A stretch of 64,000 nt of DNA from Craspedostauros australis (Eukaryota; Bacillariophyta; Bacillariophyceae; Mastogloiales; Achnanthaceae), in assembly GCA_026770025.1 (NCBI GenBank), contig JAMXDE010000019.1, positions 1,054,001 through 1,118,000 on the forward strand. Reading direction: 5' to 3'. Shown here piece after piece: positions 37,353-48,300 of the stretch. The notes beneath the pieces were generated by a model. The model saw only the letters and a program-made list of their open reading frames with translations, searched no databases and was not told where the DNA came from. The first letter of the stretch is position 1. Every line of letters starts with the position of its first letter. Made by a program: the position numbers and the translations under genes.

Positions 37353-38759
37353 TTTGTAGAATACTATCTTTACATGTTTCTACTGTGTTTGTTTTCCTGG
37401 TCCCTGGTGTTATGCTCCATAACACAATACTATATTATTATATGATACTATATGATATAATATTATGTTGTGTCATATTCGCAAGTGTTGCTATTGCCGT
37501 GAACGTGGAAGTGGACGTGTAGGGATGCCACCACCAACACCGTGCTGTTTGACATCCCACGCACAAAGGAGGTAACGCACACCAGAGCCAAACCATCGAC
37601 AACACAAGGAATGAACGTAACACTGAACCTTTCACAACATCACCATCGAGGCCGCTGGATACCATCTCAGTCTGGCATCGACCGTCCATGACGTCACCAT
37701 TTTCGTCCACGGTGAGGACAAGCCAGCCATGTACTTGTGTCGTAGAAGCTAGCTAAATATATCTAACCCTAATAGACAACACGAAAAATTGATGTCTAAA
37801 AATATCACGTCTCAGTATCTCAAATCCGCAGAATAATACTCGACTTCGCTGAATGGGGCCATATACACTCATGACTGAACACCTGGTTGTCTGAAGTTTG
37901 CTTGTATTCATAAGGGAAGAGAGATACAGAGTATGCGGGAGTGCAGTAGAGTGGAGGAGTACAGCGCCTGTGTTCTGATAAGAATGTGAATGTGAAGAGT
38001 GCCAGCATGAGCATTCATGGTGCCGCGTATCGGTTTTGGGGTTGGTGCTGACGCATCGCGGCGCACCAATGTCACGCTGTGTACTCAAGGTGCATGCGAA
38101 GAAATGTGCTGTTTCATTCCATTGCCGCATACCCAGCACTGTCAGAATGTGTGGTGAAGCACGAGCATGCTCTTCTCCTTCCACCACACAGAGAAAGTTC
38201 TGGCATTCCCGTTCTCAGCCTCAACTTGGCATCCTGATGGAAGGCGAGACCTGATGTGGAGGATGTGAATGCAGAACGCCATTGTTACAGACGTGGTAAC
38301 AAAGAACAATGTCCTGTGCATACTTATCCTGAGGATGATGACAACATGTTTGCGACAATTGCAGTGTTGCTCTTCTCCGCTCGCGCTTGGGCTTGTTCCT
38401 CGACAACGGAATAGTGGTGTGCGCTATTTGCAGCCAAGCAATGGCGCAACATCTGAAGTTCGTGTTCGTTTCAGCAAAGCATCACAGGTCTGGAGGACAG
38501 GGTAAAATGATTCTTGTATGGAAGCATGCGTTTGTTTCCGCCACAAGCATAAATGTCATTCGCAAACTGGTTGGTCATGATGCATCAACAAACGCGATTA
38601 TCGATGTGCTCCAACAGTGTGCGACGGACCTGCGCCGGCGTGAAATTTGCTGTCCATGTGTTGCCCCGCGCGTCTGATCGCTGCGTGATTGCACATGGAA
38701 AGTGGATGCGCAAGCGCAGCCAAAGTGCACGTGCAGCGGATGTCCGGCAGATGCGCAAC

Positions 38760-39340
38760 GCATGTGCATTGCAGTTGTGCGCACTGCACATGGACTTCGA
38801 GTGCACATGCGCATGTACATGCACTTCGGCTGCACTGTACTGTACTGCACTGCACATGCACATGCACTTGCACTTGCACTTTCCGCGCACATGCACTTCA
38901 CATGCAGATGCACACGCACTTTTCATGCACATGCACTTTCCGCGCACAAGCACTTCACATGCACTTCGACTGCACATGCGCTTCGACTGCGCGTGCACAT
39001 GCACTGCACTGCACATGCACTACTACACATGCACTTCGACTGCGCATGCACTTCAACTGCGCGTGCACATGCACTGCACTGCACTGCACTGCACATGCAC
39101 TTTTCCAGCGCCTGCATTTTCCCTGCGCATGCACTTCGACTGCGCATGCACATGCACATGCACTGCACTTTTCCTGCGCCTGCATTTTCCCTGCTCGTGC
39201 GCATGCACTGCACTTCGACTGAACATGCGCATGCACTGCATTTTCCCTGCAGATGCATTTTCCCTGCAGATGCATTTTCCCTGCGCATGCATTTTCCCTG
39301 CGCATGCGTTTTCCCCTGCGCATGCATTTTCCCTGCACAA
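38760..39340. repeat. TGCACA block and CATGCATTTTCCCTG array of X2
   Basis: These are the same two arrays as in X1, with different unit order and number (more TGCACTGCAC words, fewer TGCACATG runs). Such arrays explain the overlapping Cys/His-rich frames on both strands. Confidence 0.88.
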
Positions 39341-42300
39341 CTACAATTCCCAAGACATTACTGCGACACTGTTCGGTCATGACTGTGACATCAACAATGG
39401 TCTAGATCTAGACAATACTGCATAGACTAACATCATTGATCACTGAAAAGAATCATAAAGCGACGAAAAGGATAATTCTGTTCAATTTAATCGCTATCTA
39501 ATGGCCAAGAACACTACTAATTTATTTGATTCTCTGTCGTTTATTGCTTTTGAGCACTAAAAGTTAAAGTGGAAGTGACACCGTGATGGCAAGAGGTGGG
39601 ATCGGATTCATGTCGTATCGGACTTACACAAGACATGAGAAAGACATATTTTTGCATCAAAACGCGAGACGACCCGGATGTGCAGAGAATGTGCAGATCG
39701 TCGGGAAGATGTTGACAAATGTGCTGATGCAGGGAAAATGTGCTGATGCAGGGAAAATGTGCAGATCGTTGGGAAGATGCTGACAGATGTCCGAATGAGC
39801 GTACGAATGTTGACGAATGCGACGTTGTGCACGAAATGTGCAGATCGCAGGGAAGATGTCGACACATGCGCGGATGCGCGGAAAATGTGCATGATGTGCA
39901 GTGCATGCGCGAGGAATGATGTGTGGAGGATGTTGTTGTAACGAACGTGTACTGGCACCATCCGCATGCAAATAGCCTGCACTGCGCAGCGCGTTCGATG
40001 ACAACCACACATGCGGAGAGGCGCATGACATCGAAAACGCACATGCGAATACGTAAAGCCGGACAAACAACTGCATGTGACGGCGTTTCGTTGCGGAAAT
40101 TGCGCAGACTAAGAGTTGATTCACGATGCGCGCCCTGTTCTGCAACAGGTCATGGAGTGCCGGTTCGCATCTCTTATTGCTCCCCCATGACGCCATCACT
40201 GATGGGTATTTGCGCAACGGTGTTTGGATGGAAGTGCTGTTCTGCACCAAAACAGAGAATACAATCAGTTCAATCACGCACCGTCACCACATCTGCGCCT
40301 TGACGACGGGAGATCCGTCTTCAGTGCACATGTCCGCGCTTTCCACCCAGTCATTGCAGACACAGCTGCAACAAATACAGAAGCGCAACACCCTCTTGTG
40401 CTGTGGTGACCCTGTTGATGCTGATCCGGCTTCTGCCAATGGTGCATGTGGTGACTCCCCATTGTCCAAACCTGACGTTGCTGTGTTTCTCACGAAAAGA
40501 GGGAGAACTGTTCAGGTTGCCGCAATGCTCGTGCGCATGACATCATTGTGATATTTTTGTATGGATGCAAGCGCAACTTCGATCGGAAGGGAAAGAAAGA
40601 GATCGCGATGATGTTGATGTGGTTGGGCTTGCTCGATTTCTCCAACTTCTCGTGCGCGTGTCAGCTCCGATCCAGTCGCCGCCGCCCATGTCATACCATC
40701 CGCATGCATCGATGTACGACTAACACAGAACCTCCTTGTGTCTGGTCATTGGCATCTTGATCACTGTTCGCCAGTATCGACCGCGCGCGAGGATTGCAGA
40801 AGTACGCGCTGTCACGCAGAACAAAACGGAGGAGAGCCAACGCCCGCAGTCACACCGCGTTGTGCTCTGCAGTGGTACGCGAATGATCACACCCTCGCAA
40901 CCATACCAGTGCTATTCGAATGACAATCATCTTGCTATTGCAACACACAAGTGCGAAAGTGTCTCAATGAAACACTACATCAATGACAACTGGTTTGTGA
41001 CCTGAATAGAGTGCGAGCAGAGCAGGGTGGGGTAGAGTATTGTAGGAGTAGAGGAGTAGCTATCAGTGCAACAATGCACGAATGCGCCAACAACAACGGT
41101 TCACTTCCATTTTGTGGCGACAGCGGCAGCATGTTTGTGTGGTGCTGCTCTCGTGACACGTTGTGTGTTGTGTTATTTGGCGCACACTGAGATGGACAAA
41201 CTCGCACCACGGAGAACACATGCTTTGTCGCCCTCTTCAAAATCGAAGAACACTTTTCGTGACCAAAGGGTTTGCGTGAGAGGAGTATTACTTGAAGTTC
41301 GCTGGACACTGTCGTCACCGCAAAATGGACTGCAACCTGGCACGGCAAATGACACAGAAACGAGACAGCAAGCGCACGCTTGTGAGTTCACAGAAGGATG
41401 ACCAGGAACCACGAGCAGGTGATTCCTCTATTTGTGTTGGCGATTTGCGTGCATGGAACAGAGACACCGAATGCATGACTGTGGGTGTCGCGCCCGTCGG
41501 ATGACAACGAAAGCGGGTCCAACGCCGAGAAACACTCGGTGCTGTGTGAAGGACATGAACGACGCAGAAACCAACGCAGAACCAAACGACCACAGTAGGC
41601 GCCACCAAAACCAAGGAGCACAAACGCCAACAACAACTCCCATTGGAGTACTATCGATACCACTTGCGTGTTTTTTGCATCGTCCTGACAGCATTGGTCG
41701 TATCAGTCTGATGCGGGGAAATGCTCGTGAACAAGTGCATAAAAACAGCCTTTTTTTTGAGCGACGACTATTTCCCCTGCTCCCAGGACGCGTCGACATC
41801 ATCGAATGTGCACATCCTGCGCCTGTTCTGCAAAACGGTCATGAAGTGCCGGTTCGCATCTCTTTTTGCTCCCCCATGACGCCATCACTGATGGGTATTT
41901 GTGCAACGGCGTTTCGACGGAAATTCTTTTCTCCACCGAAACAGAGAATACGATCAACTCAATCGCGCACCATCGACACATCCACGCCTTGACGAAGGAG
42001 GATCCGTCTTCACTGCACTTGCCCGCGCTCCCCATGCAGTCATCGCAGACACAGTCGCAACAATACAGAAGTGCAACACCCTCTTGTGCTGTGGTGACGT
42101 GTTGATGGCGATTTGACTTCTGCCAATGGTGCATGTAGTGGCTCCTCATTGTTCTCCCTGACGCCGCTGTGTTGCTTGCGAAAAGAGGGAGAATTGTTCA
42201 AATTTCTGCAGTGTGCATGGAGATCGCGACATCATTGTGAGATTATTGGATGGATGCCTTGTTCTTCCCCAACTCTTCGGGTGTGAGCGTCAACTCCAAT

Positions 42301-43681
42301 CCAGCCGTTGCCACCACCCACGTCATACCATCCGAATGCATTGAAGTACGACTAACGCAGAACCTCCTCGTGTCTGGCCATCGGCATCGTCATCACTGAT
42401 CGCAGGTATCGCACGTGTATGAGTATCGCAGCAGCACACACTGTCACACAGGGCAAACCAAAGGAAAGCCAACGCCCGCGGTGACACCAGCCAGTTGCGT
42501 GCAGGCTTGTGCACAAGTCGCGTCATCGCGTTGTGTACTGTAGTGATACATGAACAATCATGTCATCGTAACCATGCCAGTACAATACAAGCCAAGATGA
42601 GCAGTACTATTGGAATGACAATCATCTTGCTATTGTAACACACAAGTGCAGAAGTGTCTGTACAATACACCACATCAATGGCAACTGGTTTGTGACCTGA
42701 ATAGAGCGCGAGCAGAGCAGGGTGGAGTAGAGTATTGGAGGAGGAGAGGAGTAGCTATCAGTGCAACAATGCACGAATGTGCCAACAACCATGGTTCACT
42801 TCCATTTTGTGACGACAGCGGCAGCATGTTTGTGTGGTTCTGCTCTCGGGGCACATTGTGTGTTGTGTTGTTTGGGGCACACAGAGATGGACAAACTCAT
42901 ATCACGGAGAACACATGCTTTGTCGCCCTCTTCGAAATCAAAGAACACTGCCCGCGACCAATGAGCTTGTGTTCGAGGAGGCACAGTTGAAGTTCGTCAA
43001 ACACTGTCGTCGCCGCAAAATGTACCGCAACCGGACGGGGCGAATGGCACAGAAACGAGACTACTGGCGCGTGTTTTTGGGTCCGCGCCAGAATGCCGCA
43101 CGAGATCAACGCACAACAGAAATGGCTCAAAACCACCACCAAACCATGCACGACGCAAGCCATGGCAACGCAGTGGGGTCGGCATCGGTGGTGTATTGCT
43201 TCAAAACATGCATCACAATGCATTCGTTGACAGGAGGATGATCAGCAACCACGAGCAGTTGATTCCTCTATTTGTGTTGGCGATTTGCGCTCGATCGAAC
43301 AGAGACACCGAATGCATGAGTGTTTGTTTCATGCCCGTCGGATGACAGTGCAAGCGAGTCCAACGCCGAGAAGCACTCGGCGCTGTGTGAAGGGCATGAA
43401 CGACGCAGAAACCAGCGACGAACCAAACCACCACAGTTGGCGCCACCAAAACCAAGGAGCACAAACGCCGACAAAAGGAAGCAGGACGACAAACGCGAGC
43501 TCTGCTTGTTCGAAATCAGCTGTGTGGAACTCGCACAGAAATACTATCGATACTACTTGCGCTGAACTGCATTGTCGCAATTGTGTTGGTCATATCAGTC
43601 CAAAGTTAGGGAAGCAGTCCGTGAACAAATGCAGAAAATACGCTCTTTTTTTTGCAGGACGTCTATTTCTCCTGCTCCCCG

Positions 43682-44152
43682 TTGTTGTTGCTGTTTTGAG
43701 CTGTGGTCCTCGAAATTGTGTGTTCTCTCCTGCTCTGGAAGGATTCTGTTGCTGACACATGCTCACGGACGTAGCCACTTCTATACCGGTGGCGCGTAGG
43801 AGTCATTGCACAAGACCGGATGACTGCACCGGTCGATTGCCAGACGGTCCGACTCGGATGATCTCACAACACAACTACCTGGCTGGCTTGTCCTCAACGC
43901 GGACAAAAGGCATGACGTCATTGACGGTCAATGTCAGACTTCGATGGTAACCAACGGCAATGATGTTGCGACAGGTTCGGTGTTGCGTTGATTCCTCGCG
44001 TTGTGGACGAGTTGGCTCTGTTGTGTGCTTTCTCTGGTGTGTATTGTGTCAAGCAGCAAAGCATTGGTGGTGCCATCACTACATGTTGGCCACAACAGCC
44101 ACACTTGTGAATACTACACAACATGATATTATGTAATGTATTGGAGCACAGT
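43682..44152. other. No gene or named repeat seen between X0 and Y
   Basis: Short frames only. The last ~20 bases (GAGCACAGTGACTTA) are the complement of the Z terminus and belong to the Z copy interrupted by Y. The rest should be X' sequence if X0 simply landed in X', but it is not recognisable as such. Confidence 0.4.
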
Positions 44153-44158
44153 GACTTA

Positions 44159-44723
44159 TGTTGGAAATCCGGGGTAACCCAGCCTTATTAGTTATATCTG
44201 GTTACCTATTCCTGTTGTTGCATTCTTGGAACTGTGAGCATAACATCTTCAGCTCTTCCAATTCCATTTGCCATAGCATGTATAATCCACAGTAACATCA
44301 TGTCATACTGTTGCCTTCATGCTGTCTTCATGCTGTCTTCATCATGCATTCTCGCCTGTATTCATCGATCCTTTCATCAGGCATCTCCATCATGCATCTC
44401 ATCATGCATATCATCATCTACATTCATGCGGTACGATTCCACAGTCATGCGTTTCTCTCTTGGTCTCCTGACACCATTTCTTACGATTGGTGTCAAGCTT
44501 GATGTCCTTTCTGAATTGTTCTAGTCCGTGAGTGGCACGTGTTTCGGTTCTCCTGATGGGGTGATCACAGACCTGCTGGTCATCGATGTTTCTCCTGTGA
44601 CGTCGTTGTTTGGATTTTCTTGTTAGAGGAGGACAGGCTTGTTTTCTTGTCAAGACTGAGATCAGTCACGTTTGTCTTGAGTCACGGGTGTGATCAACAA
44701 GACTCAAAGGTGTGATCAACAGG
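44159..44723 (-). repeat. LTR of Y (3' LTR), larger part; remainder at 50571-50654
   Basis: It matches 56395-56959 nearly base for base. K inserted after AACAGG at 44718-44723, and the remaining 84 bp of the LTR follow at 50571-50654. Confidence 0.93.
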
Positions 44724-45241
44724 TGTCGAGATTTGGCATGACGTCACCGACCAGACGAAGGCGGGACTCGGATCGAGACTGAAAACTCACGGAGGTCAGA
44801 TGAATCGTGTGTCTGTACCACGACCGAAACTGTGACCGAATGTAGTGATCTCAATACTTTACCCCAGTGTGCAGAATGCAAGATTGAACATGACACTTGC
44901 AAACACCTTGACATTGGAGGACTCCCCATGTGTGTCCTTATGTGTTCAGATTCGGAACATCAACATTGCAATCTGTGAGCAAGATGGAATCACAGATGAA
45001 TGCACCAATGGTTCCGAGTACGAATGGGATTGCTCCATAGCCGGAAGCAACATGGATACACAAGATAAGATCAGCAGAGTGGCTGATGTACAACACGAGA
45101 TCACGATAAGCAGAGCAGCAGAGAGAGAGAGCAGAATCGGAAATAGAATAGCTCATAAAACTGACAGAGAAAAGGTTACCAACCCTCAACAGAAACAGTC
45201 TACTTTTACCAACAAGTCTACAGCACCCGGACATTTCAACA
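44724..45241 (+). repeat. 5' LTR of K
   Basis: It begins TGTCGAGATTTGG and ends TTTCAACA, the usual TG...CA ends, and matches 50047-50564. It should contain the promoter. Immediately inside lies the palindrome CGTTTGATCAAACG (45242-45255), where a primer-binding site is expected. Confidence 0.95.
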
Positions 45242-45334
45242 CGTTTGATCAAACGATTAGTCTGAAATCGTCCTATGAAACTACCACGTGATCCAACACC
45301 TACCAAACAACAACCCCAAAGCCAACCATCTACC

Positions 45335-48300
45335 ATGAGTGAAGAAACAACCATCAAAGAGCATTCCACCAAGTACTTCGAGTTCTCAGGAGAGAAGACC
45401 GAAGCCTGGTACGAGTGGAAGAGCAAGGTGATGTCGGTCGCCCACAACAGGGGATGGGCAGAAGCCTTAGAGACGGACATGTCTCACAGCGCCATCGAGA
45501 CTACCAAGCTCGAAGAAGGTCAACTGAAGGAGGTCAAGATGAACAACGCAGCACGCAACTACCTCACCGTCGCCTGTACCAACAAGGCATTCATCATCCT
45601 GGACCTCAACGGATCAGCTGACTACGAACCCGACATGCATCGCCACAACGCTCACCTCGGCTGGAAAGCTTTGTGCAAGAAGTACGAGCCGGATTCCGAC
45701 GATGCATACGTTCGTGTGCTCGAGGAGATGAACAAGGCGTGTACCATGACCAAGAAGGAAGACCCGGAGGACGTCATCAACAACATCCTCATCGTGAACA
45801 AGAAACTCCATGCCATGAAGAAGGCGAAGCCAATGGCTGAACTCAAGGCCATGATCCTCGCTATGATCCCAGACGCATACGAAGCTATCAAGCGCAACGC
45901 TCGCCGTGACTCTACCATGGGACTCGACGACCTAATGGATGAGCTTCATGACCGCTGGACCGATCTCTACGGCAGCAAGAAAGGAGACACGGAGAAGGCG
46001 TTCTACACGAACCACACCAAGAAGACCAAGGTGTTCTGCCGTTACTGCGGAAAGCAGGGACATACCAAGGCAGTGTGCCGCAGCCATGCCAGTGACCAGA
46101 AGAAGGGGACTGTTCATGAGGACCGCGGAGACAACACCAACACCACCACCACCACCACCACCAACAACAACAATAACAACAACAACAACGGAGGTGGCAA
46201 AGACAAGAGCCATGTCAAGTGCTTCCGATGCGGTCAGATGGGACACTACGCGAACAAGTGCCCACAGAAGGACAGTGATACAGGACTTACCGCGTACGTC
46301 CTCATGGCGGAGGATATCCGTGATGATGGCACCAATGGAAAGGATCCGACGGACTTTGTCTGTCAGGCAGATCCTGATCCTACCGATCGCAAGTGGCTTT
46401 TGGACAGCGGGTCTACGCTGAACATTTGTGCATCCGACACCCCACTCATCGATGAGAAGCCAAGCTCCCACAAGATCAGAGTTGGGAATGGAGAATGCGT
46501 CGTGGCCCAAAGCGAAGGATTCGTGGATATGGTCGATGCCGAGACTGGCAACCCAATCCGCATCCGTGTGGTCAAGGCACCGCAGTTCACCAAGAACCTC
46601 ATCAGCATCAAGAAGTTGAAGCAAGGGGGATATAAGGTGGAGTTCGATGACGACGTCGCAATTGTCACTCACAAGGCATCAGACAAGACAGCCTTCAAGT
46701 GCACCACTGCCGAGGATGGCATGTACTACCTCAACCCTGACTTGGACCAAGCACATTGTGCCCAGCTGATCACTACGGCACGAGCTCGATACCACCAGGC
46801 AGGAATGACCACTACCAACCCAGCGACTACCATGTCGAAGGAGGTTGATACCACCATGAACACTGAACATGTTCCTACCGATGATCCCAACATGGTACCA
46901 CCCCATGATGTGCCCACCGATGACCCATCGAACAAACCGAAGGATGTACCAACACCAAACGACGTCACCCCAGTCCGATCCAAACACATGGACATCAACG
47001 AAGCCCATGACAAGTTCGGACACATCGGCCGCCGTCTCCTTGAGAAGACTGCACAGCAGTTCAACATCAAGTTGACAGGAGAGTGGAAGGCATGCGTCGC
47101 ATGTGGGTTGATGAAAGGCAAGCAGAAGAACGTGCCTAAGTCCACAGCAACTCGATCGGTTGTCAAAGGGGAGAGAATCTTCGTCGATACCACTGGACCC
47201 TTTTCACCTGGGATCGCAGGCAATCGGTATGCATACGTGATGGTCGATGACTGTACCCGATACAGCTGGGTATACTACAGCTCACACAAGACTGAGATGT
47301 CTTCGCATGTGGAGCAAGTCTCACTCGACATCCAACGTGCAGGAGGCCAACTGAAGTACATTCGTGCTGACAATGCCGGAGAGAACGTGGCGCCATTGGA
47401 GAAGTGGAGTCAACGCACCGGAGTCTCACTTGAGCTGACAGCCCCGTCCACACCGCAGATGAATGGAGTCGTGGAGCGACGCATTGCACTGTTGACCGAG
47501 AAGGCCAGAACGCTGGTCACAGCTGCCAAGTTCACCACAGAGGCTCGGACAAAGCTCTGGACCGAGGCCTACACCGTGGCCAACATCCTCACGAACATCA
47601 CCAGCACCAATGCCGACGACGTCTCATCCTTTCAGAAGTGGACTGGCAAGCCATCCAAGCTGGTACCTCACCTCGTCCAATTTGGCAGGATTGGCATGGT
47701 CGCGGATCGGGAACTGATCAAGGGCAAGTTTCGCCACAGAGCCAGGAAGATGGTGATGGTCGGGTATGCGCCTCATCATACGGCTGATACCTACCGCTTC
47801 TTCAATCCGGCAACAAAGATGGTCAAGCTATCTCGCGATGTGCAATGGCTGGACTGGGAGCGAATCCATCCAAAACAGGGCATGCAAGTCTTTGAGGAGG
47901 AGGAGGATGATGACGCGGACGACATCCAACGTCCAACAGGCACTCCAAGTGATGATGGAGATGGGAATCCGGGCAGGGAGGACCCAGTGACCGTCACACA
48001 ACCGAGTCAAGCAACAGCAATGACGGATGCCGACGTTGCAGTGGGGAGGAATGACACCCCACAAAGCGGGTCTGGCACTCCACCGTCTGGCAACCAATAC
48101 CGAACCCGGTTCGAGCGATTTGCCAATACCAAACCAGGCAAGGCCGCTACCTTGGCTCAACACCATCCAGCAGCTCGCAAGATGCTTCAGGCAGTGCAGC
48201 AGCGCGAAGCAATGCGTGGCACGGACAAAGTGGATTCGGTGGAGCAGCAACTCAACTCACCAACTCCTGATCACCCAAGGGCAACGATGGATCGACAGAT

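Larger units (their letters stand above)
31542..37860. mobile_element. S, 6.3-kb unit with short TIRs and ATAT duplication, filled with retroelement remnants
   Basis: ATAT lies at 31538-31541 and 37861-37864, and X1 has a single ATAT at this point (GGTCTATATACACTC). The ends are GACCCCATTCAG and, inverted, GGCCCCATTCAG, with patchy similarity for ~40 bp (GAGTAT...TGCGGATTT). Inside are a plus-strand Z tail (31815-32420) and a long minus-strand retroelement (R, 32730-37352). S may be a DNA transposon that later received these insertions. The composition differs from X, with fewer repeats and more T/C-rich coding-strand remains. Confidence 0.7.
31057..41783 (+). mobile_element. X2, X element nested in X0 and split by S
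   Basis: The termini GGAGCAGGGGAAATAG and CTATTTCCCCTGCTCC are flanked by CAG at 31054-31056 and 41784-41786. X1 shows the uninterrupted target (TTTTCGCAGGACGC, ~21730). With S removed the element is 4.40 kb and very similar to X1 throughout. Examples are 37861-38560 against 19487-20190, and 40936-41783 against about 22575-23435. It is non-coding. Confidence 0.86.
17241..43678 (+). mobile_element. X0, 4.5-kb X element inflated to 26 kb by nested insertions
   Basis: The left end GGAGCAGGGGAAATAG (17241) and right end CTATTTCTCCTGCTCC (43678) are inverted repeats. Its own sequence is 17241-19006, 23439-23892, 30648-31056 and 41787-43678, together ~4.52 kb. This is the length and order of the uninterrupted X1 (4.43 kb) and of X2 without its insert (4.40 kb). 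The gaps are X1, T and X2. The flanks read CCG on both sides if the left end is given one extra G. No coding sequence is recognisable, and the many short frames are products of repeats. X0 differs more from X1 and X2 than these do from each other, in line with being older. Confidence 0.85.
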
